Below the pieces are notes generated by a model. The model was given only the letters and a program-made list of their open reading frames with translations. It had not been told where the DNA came from and made no database searches. Of a stretch of 64,000 nucleotides of DNA, positions 13,491 through 24,560 are shown one piece after another. Positions within the stretch are counted from its first letter, which is position 1; every line of letters starts with the position of its first letter. The translations under genes were made by a program, and so were the position numbers. This DNA is from Asterella californica (lineage: Eukaryota > Streptophyta > Marchantiopsida > Marchantiales > Aytoniaceae): positions 7,502,001-7,566,000 of the forward strand of contig JAYKYS010000009.1 in the NCBI GenBank assembly GCA_036924285.1, given 5' to 3'.

Positions 13491-15260
13491 CTTGCGCATT
13501 CCACAAGAGAGTAACTGTAATAGACGATGCAATTATTTTGTGTGTACTGTTGTATGTAGGAGTTTTGATTTACCACGTGTGATATTTTAGGAAGGATAGG
13601 CGACTTTATAGATTCTCTATCCCTTCGGGTCCTTCTTTTCCTTGTATGAGTTGATGGAAGTTCCACCTGTTTAATATTAATTACGTCGCGATTTAAATTA
13701 GATAATAGTAAAAGATTTTATTCACGATGTTTCTCTACGCGAGCGGCCGCAGTTAGCGTGAGCCCGACTTCCGGCCGAGTTTCGCAAGACGAAACCAATA
13801 CCTGCGCTTGCTGGAACTTGGGGCGTGACTGCCAGATTAGCTGGGGTCACGCTCCAGCTAGTATGGCGAGTGTGAGTCCAGTCCGTCAATATATGCCCAA
13901 GAAAATGGCAAAACAAAGACTTCATATAATAATAGTTAAACGAATATGTATCGATAACCGTAATGCTCTAGTTATATTATTACTATGTACAATAGGCTAT
14001 ATCCCTTTCGCTTTTGAGCGTATTATTATCCACAGAAATCCACGTACACAATATCATAGTTTACGTTTGCAACTTTTTGTTTTAATTAACTCATCAATTT
14101 AGTCAACTCATCAACTATCAAAAATATTTATCGACATAGAATCTATAATATAATGGTAGACAAGTTTCTAATTTTTGTTATTCTATAAGCTAGAACACGC
14201 AAACAATAAAATATTTACCTAGTAAGATTCTGAAAGAGAGCGCTCAGAAGTTTTTTCAGAGAAGTTGTCCGTCCTAAGTCAGATTTTCTGTTGACTTACC
14301 ATCGATCGAGATTTATGTTTCCTCTCGATTGTTTGCACAAAATTCAGGTAAATTTTCATTTCTTTCTACACAGCCTAAAGTCTTCTTTTCCACTAGCAAC
14401 TATACTTTCAAATGCCTTTGAGAAAATCAAAGATTATTATAGAACAATGTGCAACGTAACAACGATATTTAAGTAATTAAGTTTTTTTTTCCTAATTTTA
14501 TTATTAAAGGAATCACAAAATAAAAGGAACAAATTTGAACGAATTCAAATAAAGTATTCATAAGAATAATAAATATTGAGTTTTCATATTTGACTTTACA
14601 TTCCAGTGGCTGCAGTATTATTAATTCTTACAATGTTATTCTTTAAACCATTATTATTTCTATATAAAGTTTTGAGAATCTTTGTCTATCTAACATTATG
14701 GTCAAACCGTCTTAGAGCAGTTGTCGAGCAAGGGCGGAGAGTAGCTGTCTTTCAACTTTTAATGTTGCATTGCACAGCGAAGCTTTTAGAAGCAATGAAG
14801 AAGATACGAGGAGAAGCAAGAGTAAGGTACAATTGCAAGATTACCACAAACAATCTAGTAAATCATCTTACGGTGTCAAGTGTATTCGAGAAAGCTAACA
14901 CGGTAGAATATATTCACATTGCAAGTCATCGTCACATTTTTTTGACATACATTGTCCTGAATAACGTTATGATGTAAAGACGTAGCTTCTAGATGCAAAT
15001 TACAAATAATCTTCTATCTCTATATATATAAAATATCAACTTCTGGGGAACTGTTATCTGCTTGTTGTTATCAAAAAGTTACATAAGTGTTAAGTGAAAA
15101 TTCTATACTAAGTCGAAAAAAAATTCAAAATATCTTTAAATACTAAATGTTAAGTGGACCTGGAGATGCCGAAAGATATCTACATAATCCCTAAAGAAAA
15201 AGAAGATGAACTTATTCCAGAGAGTATAATTGCAAAAATTTATAAGCAAAAAATCAAGAA
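13491..15260. other. Intergenic sequence
   Basis: A GC-richer island at about 13735-13920 has overlapping short frames on both strands (67 codons minus, 114 codons plus) but no recognised domain. It might be an exon relic. The rest is AT-rich and shows nothing I can name. Confidence 0.4.
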
Positions 15261-15358
15261 ATAATGAGATATTTAATTTATTATCTAACTTTTTAACGAA
15301 AAGATAAGACAATAGACTAAACCACATACATATTCCTCTTTTCTGAACTTGAAAGATG
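15261..15358 (-). repeat. Dispersed short element, fragment
   Basis: The stretch resembles, in reverse complement, the elements at 36693-36985 and 41690-41760: an 'aatttattatctaac' segment followed by 'aaaccac', 'tattcctctttt' and 'aacttgaaag'. It is a diverged fragment of the same non-coding family. Confidence 0.45.
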
Positions 15359-16379
15359 GTAAATTATATAATATGCCTGACTAACAAACTATGACGTGAT
15401 TCTTAGTTCCTACTGCAATTTAGAAGCACGAACGATAGATTCATTACTTACATTCATAAGGAGAAGCACTGGACTGAACCCATATCAACTGGACAAAATA
15501 GTAAAACATCGCAGAGAAACAATTTTGGGATAAAACGAGCTTAAGAGAAATGAAGATTTTCAGTAAGTGAAATTGTCATCGTGCTTAGTATTGATGATGA
15601 TTCGCTGGTAGCTCTTCCCTTTTACACACTTACATCTTTTACAAATTTCTCGGAATCTTGAAATTATTAAGATACACAATTCAGTTTTTGTGGCACGGTT
15701 GTACCTTTGGTCATGAATATTCTAAGTTTGTGTGAAATTTTCAGAAAGGCTTACCCTATCTTCTTATTCAAAAAAATGCCAAGTTTTAGACTGACTCATG
15801 TGTTTCAGTTAAGCGGATGGTGAGCACATCATTCATTTAGGCCATTAGAGTTTATTTTGTTGTCACAAGAGGCTGTACTGTAATTCTTTGTGCCCTTGAC
15901 AGAATGTTGATTCCGTTCTTAGCTAGACATTACATGGTGCCTTTCAAGAATATTATGTGGATTCGTACATGTCTTATAAGAACATCCCCAACCATATTTC
16001 CTATTTCTCACTTTCACAAATTGTGTCATGAGCAGTCAAAAATATTGACATAAATATAATCAAATGTGAAACTATAATTTTTTTCATTTAGATAAATACA
16101 TATTTTACGATTATTATAAATGTTAGCTCTATCTACAATCCATCGTACAAACCTATGCAATGCTAGCATCATCAGAGAGCATATTATATTCTCTTTCTTT
16201 TCTTATATGATATATGTGTTTGAATATCAGTTCACAAATTATGTCGTACCGCAACTTGGTTCGATATGCATGCTCTCTCGACTTCTCGGAAATTTTGTTT
16301 TCTTTACGATATCAAAAAGATATATGTGTTATATGATAACTATATCTTAAGTTGATAAAATATTAATGTTTTTCTATGT
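15359..16379. other. AT-rich intergenic sequence
   Basis: No gene, RNA or repeat family is recognisable. Reading frames are short and AT-biased. Confidence 0.5.
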
Positions 16380-16600
16380 TAGTTGGACCTACAGTTGCAA
16401 GAGGAGCCAGACTTAAGGTCATTTAACCCATAAGTGGAGTGAGTCCATATGCACTTTTGAGAATATAAGTGCAATAACCTGCTAAACTCATTTAATCATT
16501 ATAATCATTTATTATTTAATTTGTTTGAAAAATATTAGATAATAAATTAAACCACCTGTGAATATTCTCTTCTCCGAAATTGATATGCAAAAAAGATCTC
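16380..16600 (-). repeat. Dispersed element of about 215 bp (MITE-like)
   Basis: The reverse complement of this block matches 36920-37140 over its length, including 'tgattaaatgag', 'tatattctcaaaagt', 'gactc..tccactt' and 'gcaactg.agg'. The two copies lie in opposite orientation, and it has no coding capacity. It is probably a non-autonomous DNA element. Confidence 0.65.
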
Positions 16601-17685
16601 CTCGCAACCTGGAACGAGGCTCAAACTCGAACTTCTAACTCATAAGAATGAGAGGTTTGGTTGAACCTGCCGCCTTATACTGTAAGTAATCTCAAGTCTT
16701 TCATGCAGTGAGCTTATAACGCATCTAAAAGTTGATTAATAGGTAAAGAAACGATAATTTAAAATTTGTCTTAAAAGTTTGAAAATTGGTGTTCATCTTG
16801 TGTATATATTTAACTAAGAAATTACTTAATAAGGATGGTTAACTATTATTTATTTTAAATGCCGAATTAAATATTTAGAATCAGAAAAACTTCAATATAT
16901 TTTTAAAATTTTATGACTACAACATAAAATAATAAAATATCGCACAAAATGTTTTACGCACACGGTCAGTGTCCTCTTAAGTAAATGTATTATTTGTCAA
17001 AAAGTTATGCAAAATAATTGAAACAAAAATCAGCGTGATAAACGAGTTAGTGTGCATAACACTCGCGATCGCTTTATCTCTTTGAAACCCTTGAGTCAGA
17101 TTCCGCTATACCTTAAACAAAAATCCATTTGCAAGTACTAACGTGACGCAGTGACAATCAACTAATCTCAATATGGGTGAGCGACCAAAACTCAAAGTAA
17201 ATTTTCTACAACTTGAAGGTGAGTTCTATGGGGTGAGTTAAAAATGATATGCATTCAACATGAACTTTCAGTAGAGAGAAGGAAGAGGACAAGGGGGAGA
17301 TGAGGGTGAAAATTTAGCTTGGATCAGTCTACTTGCATATTCTCAAAATAGTGTGCAATGATTACTCCAAAGAGAGAAATAACTACTCTTGAGAGATATT
17401 TTGTACAAGATAAAATCCAGACTGCACTTTTGGTGGCGCCGAGTAACAAGACAAACGTAGAGAAGAGTGAAAAATCTACAAGCATCACTGGACCCACTAC
17501 AGTGAGGGTGCTGTCGAGGTGTTAATGAAAATTCTATAATTATTATAAAGAAAATATTCAACATTTTCAAAATAAAATTATTATTTTACGTTATATATAA
17601 TACATTATGGATCTTCCGGGGAAAAACCCATAGTAGACCTAATTTTATTCTCGCTACTACTATTCTCGCTATAAAATTATTATTT
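16601..17685. other. AT-rich intergenic sequence
   Basis: No gene is seen. The 75-codon minus frame at 17570-17343 has no recognisable motif. Confidence 0.5.
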
Positions 17686-17880
17686 TACAGGACAGCAACC
17701 CATAAGACAAGCGAGTAGCAAGAACCATAAGTGCGAGCTGCTGTCCTGTCATGATATAATTTTTTTACCAAATTTAATTTATCACCCAACTCTTCCGGAG
17801 GGAAGAGTTAGGTGATAAATTAAATGCCCTTGCATATTCCCCTCTTTCCAACTTGGAAGAGGTGACTAATATGCAAAGAA
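17686..17880. repeat. Two adjacent hairpin elements
   Basis: A short inverted repeat ('acaggacagc' near 17692 and 'gctgtcctgt' near 17740) is followed by a 25-bp inverted repeat with one mismatch, arms 17772-17796 and 17801-17825, loop 4 bases. The second hairpin has the same layout as the one at 13181-13234. It is followed by a related 'gcatattcccctctttccaacttggaagag' type segment. Confidence 0.65.
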
Positions 17881-19560
17881 GTAGGAAATATTAACCCCTC
17901 AATCTTGATGAAAGACACGTCAATCTTGATTAAAGAGTCTGACTTTGTAATATAATATGAAACCTCATAAGATGTATAACATAATAGACGTAGATTCGAA
18001 GAGCAAGTATTTCCAGTTAATTTTCTTGTCACGGAGAAGACCGCATGGGAAACACAATAGACTTTTGGGGTCCTCATAAACTGTATAATGTAATAGATGT
18101 AGAAATGTTTTTCTTTCCATTTCAATGGCAGAGGCTTTGAAGGGCTAGTATTTCAGTTTTAATGGTGAATTCCGTAAATAGACGTACCATTTTACTTTGC
18201 ATTTCAAAGTAAGGGTTAGAATTCCACTTGTGAAGAGTGAATTCTCTTGTCACCTGTTTTGTTTTCTTCTTTCTCTTGCCAGACCGGTCACAAGATGTAA
18301 TGCTGCTATGTAATATAATATGATATTTTTCCTTCTGTTTCTTTTCCCCCCTTCTATTTCATATTTCCCCCTTTTTCACTCGCAATTCAGCCACGGCCTA
18401 ATTAAATAAAGGTTAAATTTAATTTTTTAGTTTTTATCACTTTTTAATATTTTCAGTTCTTTCCAATATCTCTGTCGCGCTTCCATGTTTCCGGGTTTCA
18501 TTTTCTGGTATTTGACGTTGTTCCACTCGCCACCCCAGATTAAAAAGGGCCATGTCCGAACGTTATTTACCATTGCCATCACTACTGTAGGTTTTCTGAA
18601 AAATATAGCTACAGCTTTTGGAGAAGATGTCGGTCATCCCAGTCGACATTATTTAACTCTTGATATAACTCTGGTTCAGTTCTATCATCAAATTATTTAT
18701 ACCCAGGCGGATTCTGCGATGATTCCAAGATTAGACTCTAAAATCTGCGTGATAAGTTACTAAAATAACGATGAATTGCCTGCGCAGCCATTTTTGCGCG
18801 AACCTCAATCTCAGTACGGTATATACAGTAGTAGTTATTAAGCTGTGGGCTTGTTGGCTGAGTGGGTGGAGCCCAAGGAATTCAAATTCTCGACGGCAGC
18901 AAGCCACAAAAGATTCATGCATGCATGGCACAAGCTAACTGACAACTAACGAGCATGTACGAAAGCAGACCTAACATGCATGAAAATCTCTCACGCCCTC
19001 CATAGTGGCCGACATCCTCAACCTGGCGTTGTTGGTGTATATAGCCATCGAAGACATCAGTGCGACATGTACACAGCGGTAGCGACGATTGTCTTGATTG
19101 GAGTTTCGTCCCGTCTCGACTCTCGAGCCGCATCTCGTCTGAGTTTTATCGATCGACCAGTCTGTGATCTGACAAAACCGAAGTCTCTCTATTTTGTGGC
19201 AAGCCGTAGTATCTCATCGCAAAATAAAGAGCAGCTTAGTTAAGCAGGTCCGCCACTCAAAGGCCTAGGTATGTTTCCGAGTACATGGTCTGCTTTGGAC
19301 AGCAGCAGGGCCACGTGGCTTCCAGATTCTGTACACTCGTTCTGTGCTCAAGGATGTCTGTTCTATATTATAATCTCACGTGCACGAGGCATTCCAAGGC
19401 CTTGAACATGGGAATATTTACATGTGTACTGATGCGCCTATGCCATTGCAAAGTCTTCCTTATGTCTCAAACAGATCTTAGGCCTCTTACTTCACGAGAT
19501 ATATCATCAGCAGAAAGCCTTATCACATTCAATCCTGAAGCGTTTCATCGATATCGACCT
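17881..19560. other. Intergenic sequence
   Basis: No gene is recognised. The frames at 18485-18763 and 19285-19599 on the plus strand lack known domains. Around 18850-18905 is a weak tRNA-like pattern ('tggctgagtgg' and 'gaattcaaattc') that is too short for a tRNA. Confidence 0.4.
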
Positions 19561-19566
19561 CCTCTC

Positions 19567-19748
19567 TACCTACGAGAAAGGCTAACAAGAAATGAATAAC
19601 TACAAACTTTCAGGTGTAAGTGTTAAATATCCTTGGAGGTCACATCTAAAGGGAGGTCGATACCTACGGGGAAAGACTAACAAGACATGAATCACTACCA
19701 ACTTTGAGATGTAAATGTTAAATATCCTTGGAGGTCACATCTAAAGGA
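19567..19748. repeat. Tandem duplication, 94-bp period
   Basis: Two consecutive units begin with 'tacctac' at 19567 and 19661 and share 'gttaaatatccttggaggtc' followed by 'acatctaaagg'. They differ by scattered substitutions and small indels. Confidence 0.75.
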
Positions 19749-20037
19749 TAAAAGAATCTAAAGGTCACAATGTCTAAAGGATCCGTTTACTTTCCGTCAT
19801 GCGGAAGGTAAAAGGATAAAAGCCAAGAAAAAATGAGAAAGTGACTAGCTAGCTAGTGATAAGGTTTTGACATGAAAGGGGGTTGTACAACAGTTATATT
19901 TATGACAGTAATTTAGATAAATCACTTTGATATGACATTAAATACATATATATATTCAGTATATCAGCACAGCTTCATTTGATCATGACAAGTCCCTCTG
20001 TGATATCGATCACGAGTTCAATTGGCCCGCTGTCATT

Positions 20038-20205
20038 AGAAGTAGAACTCAACAGTTGAGTTCTACTTCTGAGAAAGAAGGCCCGGCACTCCCACCACCA
20101 ACCAGGTAATCCTTCAAACTCGAAGTTCCCAATGATACGAAGTTCCCAATGATAAGCATGTGGTTAAGTTCCCAGTGATAAGCATGTGGTTCTGACCACA
20201 TGCTT
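20038..20205. repeat. Perfect inverted repeats and short direct repeats
   Basis: A perfect 16-bp inverted repeat with a 1-base loop spans 20038-20070. At 20117-20180 'aagttccca.tgata' is repeated three times. A second hairpin with 11-bp arms lies at 20180-20205. No gene accompanies it. A foldback element or recombination remnant is possible. Confidence 0.65.
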
Positions 20206-21165
20206 ACCACTTTCTAAGCGTTACTTTTTCTTGAGTTCGTCCTCCCTTCTGCTTCTCTGTGGTCCATACACATGCAGTATTATAACTGCTTAGTACATGA
20301 TTTCACTCATCCAAAACTCATTACTGCCACAGCAGCTCATGGCATGTCCTAATCGGCCCGTCCAAGTTGCACGAGCCGACAACGAGTCCCAGACTTCTAA
20401 TATAAGAGAATTTGGAGTTCAGTGAAGCCCTAATTTCCAGATGAAGCGTGACACTCGAGGACATTCGGCGAACGTTACGTACTTGGAATAATAGTACGTG
20501 TTTAATGTAACAACGGAAACCGACAGAATTTTCCTGCGTTGCAGCTGACACCATTTGTTCGAATGGAGAGGTCCGAACCTCCTCGAAGATGGGGACTATT
20601 TAAGGCTCGAACTGACTGGTAGATCAATCAGAGGCAGGGCTGAACAAGGCTGCAGCTGTCTGATCCATGCACTGATCGTAGAGAGTTTGGTATATTTATG
20701 CGTTCCTCCAGGGCCCAGACAGCGTTGTTCAATCTCGAACGAGCATCGATGACATCGACAGTGGACTCCGAGTCCGAAGAAAGTTTCAGAATCCGCCCCG
20801 ATCGATCGAGCTCGAGGAGTTGCTTTACGGCATGCATAACCTGTATGCAGATGTACAGACAGGAGGAGGCTTAGCATCCGACCTTCGATCGGTTTCAGAT
20901 AGCAGCATTTTGCCCCTTCTAAGGACCATCTGCAGGCAATGTCAATACAGAAATCTGCCAACAGTCCAGTCCAGCCCAGACTGGACTGTTGCTGTAGCGG
21001 ACCTTCAATTCAAGTAAAATGCAGAGAGAAGTAGGTACTATCTGTACTGATTCAAGTTAGTTAATTAGCTTGATCTAAGCTAATTTCGACTAGCTTCTGC
21101 AGAACCAAACCCTCCCCTCCGTTCAGTGTCCTGGAAAGAGGACTCTCTTCTATAGTACAATAATT
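20206..21165. other. Intergenic region upstream of the aquaporin gene
   Basis: No convincing gene. Overlapping short frames on both strands between 20555 and 21017 have no domain. A hairpin with 12-bp arms (20960-20971 and 20979-20990) lies about 180 bases before the aquaporin start codon, probably in its promoter or 5' untranslated region. Confidence 0.4.
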
Positions 21166-22431
21166 ATGGCATCCTTGAGCGTGACACTGCCCAAGGTCAG
21201 CACGAACATGAAGCAACAATATCCTTCTCCGAACCACAAACAATGGCAAAGTTCATGGGAGCACGTCCTGGGAACTCAGGACGTGAAAACAGTGTCGGTA
21301 AGCGATTCGACTCATTCCTCTTCATTTCGAGTTCTTTCGCTTCGTTTCATTTTAGTGCTGTTCAAGATTTCGTTTCTTGGTACGTTCATATACGGCAAAT
21401 GGCAATTAAAGGCAAAATGGTCATGATCGAGCTTCCTGAAGGATGTCATATTTAATATGAACAATTTGCTGATTTTACATCTTTTAATTTCAAGTAGAGT
21501 CTGACATGGTATTATAACCTGAGCTGCAGTGTTGAACGTACGCAGTTGTTATAAACGTAGTACGTCTGCATGCCTGCTGCAGGTATGGCGCTCTTGCGCG
21601 GTGGAGATGATATTCGTGGCGCTGTTTGTATTCTGCAGCATCGTCATCTGCTCACGCACTGAGTTCAACTTTTTGAGTCCTCCCGTGGGGATTGCCTTCT
21701 TCCACTTCCTCGTCTTTGTCATCATGATTCGGGCGGCGATCGCTCCATCCGACGGCCAATTCAACCCCGCTGTCACGCTCAGCACAGTCCTCGCTGGGTT
21801 TTACAGCCCCATCAAGGGGCTCATGTATATCATCGCTCAGTCCGCGGGAGGCATTTTGGGCGCCGTGTTCGCCAAGAACCTTCTGCCAGTATATGTGGTC
21901 GAGAACAATCTTCTGGCCGGCTGCCGTTACAAGATCGATAGCTCCGGATTCGATGTCAATCAAGCGTTTCTCTCTGAGTTCCTCTTCTCCTTCATCTTGA
22001 TCTATGTCGTCTTTATGGTCTGCATCGACCAGCAGCAGCGTCAGTCCGTCGGACTGGAGCGTGTCCCGCTCTTCATCGGTTTGGTAGCATTCTTCAACAT
22101 CTATGTGTCATCAATCATAGCTCCAGGATACAACGGAGCCTACATGAATCCTGCTCGATGCATCGGCCCTGCCGTAGCTTTTGGAGGACGAGAGCTCTTG
22201 AGCCCTCTCTGGATCTTCTGGTCTGCTCCAGCTCTTGCAGCGGCTGCGGTAGCCGCTCTGTATAGATTCATCCCGCCAGATCATCGTCAAAACGAGCAGA
22301 TTCTCAAAAGAAAGGCCATTGGAAAGCGCTCTATGCCACTGGACGAAGAGCAAGGGGGGACCATATCATCAGTCGCAGCTGCAGATCATGGAGTTCGAGA
22401 TGATCAGGTATCTATCAAATCAGTCTACTGA
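21166..22431 (+). CDS. XIP-type aquaporin (X intrinsic protein)
   Basis: This encodes a six-helix major intrinsic protein. XIPs of this family carry water and small uncharged solutes, mostly at the plasma membrane. Two exons, 21166-21297 and 21583-22431, join in phase 0 with a GTAAGC donor and a CTGCAG acceptor, giving 326 residues. A single early intron is usual for XIPs. Exon 1 encodes a soluble N terminus. The first pore motif is N105-P-A within 'SDGQFNPAVTL' and the second is N233-P-A-R-C. Cys right after the second NPA-Arg, and a loop-C Cys (C158, 'LLAGC'), are XIP hallmarks. 'GPAVAFGG' and 'LWIFWSAPALA' also fit XIPs. By residue count, selectivity-filter positions appear to be His85, Ser221, Ala230 and Arg236; the Ser is uncertain. 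The hydrophilic C-terminal tail contains Ser residues. The gene appears intact. Confidence 0.88.
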
Positions 22432-23080
22432 GCACTGCAAGCATGGCCACGGATCGTGATGCTCACTAGCCTCACTGTACATGTCATGTTTCCCATATAA
22501 TCTAGCTAGATATGTACAATTTGAATCGAATCATCTTGAGAACTGTGTAGATATAGTAGAGAGTGTGGTTGTGCAAATTCATGCTAAGAGACTAGAATCA
22601 GTGAGGATGATATTTGAAAGTTTAGTAAGCAAGATAGAACTGTTGAATATGTAGATAAGGCTAGAACGTCTCCCCAAGTACCTCCCGGACTCTATCATGC
22701 TATCAGATTGTTACTATAATCATATTAAATAGCCGGTTCGGAAACGGTAACGGTTAGCAGTTCCTCCTCCTTAGACCATGTCGACTGTCTTTAGTGTCTA
22801 GTAATGTCTGAGTGACATGAGTCAAAGGGCCAACAACATGAATCCACAAAACTCGGCCAAGAATATTTGACCATCTTCACAACATAAGACGTGGTTCAAC
22901 TTGGTAACTAACAGGTTGAGACTACAAAGGAATTCTAGAAGCAACAAGATATCGGTGGTGGTTATGTCTGTCTGTCATGCATGCTTAATAATTCATCTCG
23001 TTCAGACTCCACTCATCATGATCAATGACTTCTCGTCTTCAATGATTTACATTACATTTCCGTTGTCATAAGACGACGGA
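22432..23080. other. Downstream flank of the aquaporin gene
   Basis: This is probably the 3' untranslated region, then intergenic DNA. No other gene or repeat is recognised. Confidence 0.45.
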
Positions 23081-23082
23081 CG

Positions 23083-24560
23083 TCGGTCATGCTTGACCAA
23101 GCGCTTGATCGAATGAATATGTACCCAGTCCAGAATCGAAGTAAAACTGTTGTGTTCGATGAAGCTTAGAAAATGAGTGTCAGAATGAATGAAGCTACTA
23201 TAGAATGGAATGAAATGGTATGGGGTAACTTATCGTACTGTCCAGTACAACCAAGCCACAATTGTTGCATGGATGATTGGAGATTCATAAAATTGAAGCT
23301 CTAGAACCGATCGAAGATTCTGAAGCTACTGTAGCTACTAGCTACTGACTGAAGAGTTCGAATCGTCTGAGAGAGTCGCGCGACGAGTTGTGTCTACATA
23401 GTTGGCGACCGATGTCCAACAGGAGAGTCGCTTGGGGAGCCCGCGTGAGAATGTCCTCCGTGGACATGCACGTGGGAGGCATGTCTGACTCGCCTCGTGC
23501 TGACTCCACTGGATCGACTGCTGTGACGGCGGGGAGAGCGACTTCCGCGTCTTCTCCTCCTTCGTCTGCGGCCTTTACGACGTCTGCGGCGAGCGCTGTG
23601 GATACCGGCAGATGATCGCGACCGAACTGAGGTGTGCTTGCGGCCGCGTCTTCTTCTTCTTCGGCGTCTTCGCCTGCGTCGCCTGGTGGTGGCGATGCCA
23701 CGGGACAAAGTAGATGCGGCCCTGCGTCTGCCTCGTCTTCTTCTTTTCTTCTTCTTTTTACCTCCTCGTTTCCTTCGCCTTCTGCGCAGATTTTCAATTT
23801 TAAACTCGGGGCTGAGTTTGAAAGTGTTGCCGGACTTGATCAGCTTTCCCGTCTTGGCCAATTTTGAAAGCGTGGAGCCCACAATCTTCTTATAGTTGGG
23901 TCCGAGGGTGGGTCCCACTTTCTGCTCGATGTTCTTGCGGATGGCGATCGCACTCGATCCTCCCCTCTGCTTCAAGCTCGAGATGGCATCGTGTATCAGG
24001 TTCGCGTACGTTGGATGCTGCAATCCCTTTCCTCTAGCCCTGGACCCTGAGGATTCCCCACCCAGATCTAGAGGACTCGCCATTTTAAATATCCCTTAGT
24101 TTCTTCGTTCTCTTTCTCAGATCAGATCGATGATTCTTCTTCTCCTCCTTCTGTTATTCTGCAGTTGGTTGCTTGGTTATTTACTAGGCAACTGCGTAGC
24201 TCCTACGTACCGCACGCACGTAGGGGCGGAACTCAAGTGGTGGACACCATCGAGGGTCCTAATATCCTTTGGAACGATCCTCCTTTTCCCAAACTTTGTC
24301 CGAACTTATGAAAGTGCTGAGCTGAAAATTGGTGGAATTATAGACTGAGGAACCGGGGGCAGCAAGAGTCGTCAGTTGTCCCATTCGTCCACGCCACTGC
24401 ACATGGATCGTTTTGCACCTGCCCGTTCCCCTGCTACCCCTTCGAGTAGCACTTCGCCTCTTTCCAGTCCACCGTTGGATTTTATGGTTATGCCGGGATT
24501 GCTGACGTGGATAACCATCCAACGGTTGGCAAGCGAGATAGCAGGAAGAATGTTCTGAAT
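23083..24560. repeat. Segmental duplication, copy A
   Basis: This block, containing the first Arg-rich H1 gene, aligns with 39311-40871. Similarity runs from about 310 bases beyond the stop codon to about 475 bases upstream of the start codon. The coding region is the most similar part; the flanks differ by frequent substitutions and small indels. Confidence 0.85.
23394..24083 (-). CDS. Linker histone H1 with arginine-rich protamine-like tail, copy A
   Basis: The product is a 229-residue intronless nuclear protein. Residues 22-90 form an H15 winged-helix globular domain, starting 'HPTYANLIHDAISSLKQRGG' and including 'KKIVGSTLSKLAKTGKL' and 'SGNTFKL'. The remaining 135 residues are dominated by Arg and Lys, with a run of 13 Arg, blocks of Arg/Lys after 'SARRRRRKG', and an 'SRSPRRHSSRSS' segment. 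The C terminus is His-rich ('HASHVHVHGGHSHAG'). Male-germline H1 proteins in the liverwort Marchantia are cleaved to release such a basic C-terminal part as protamine, so a role in compacting sperm chromatin is likely by inference. The start Met matches copy B. It lies head to head with the RS-tailed linker histone gene about 1.9 kb away. Confidence 0.85.
   Translation of the reverse strand: MASPLDLGGESSGSRARGKGLQHPTYANLIHDAISSLKQRGGSSAIAIRKNIEQKVGPTLGPNYKKIVGSTLSKLAKTGKLIKSGNTFKLSPEFKIENLRRRRRKRGGKKKKKRRRRGRRRAASTLSRGIATTRRRRRRRRRRRRRGRKHTSVRSRSSAGIHSARRRRRKGRRRRRRRRGSRSPRRHSSRSSGVSTRRVRHASHVHVHGGHSHAGSPSDSPVGHRSPTM

Noticed and set aside
18848..18905. Good A-box match followed by a B-box-like word
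   Set aside because: Total length is too short and the arms do not pair.
23342..23895. Long alternative frames across the Arg-rich H1 gene on both strands
   Set aside because: They arise from the repetitive CGT/CTT-type codons of the Arg tail; the H15 domain fixes the true frame.
24376..24558. A small plus-strand frame upstream of H1 copy A with a similar frame at 40684-40871 in copy B, both ending in 'GRMF'
   Set aside because: The frames align, but substitutions fall about equally on all three codon positions, so general similarity of the duplicated upstream DNA explains it.
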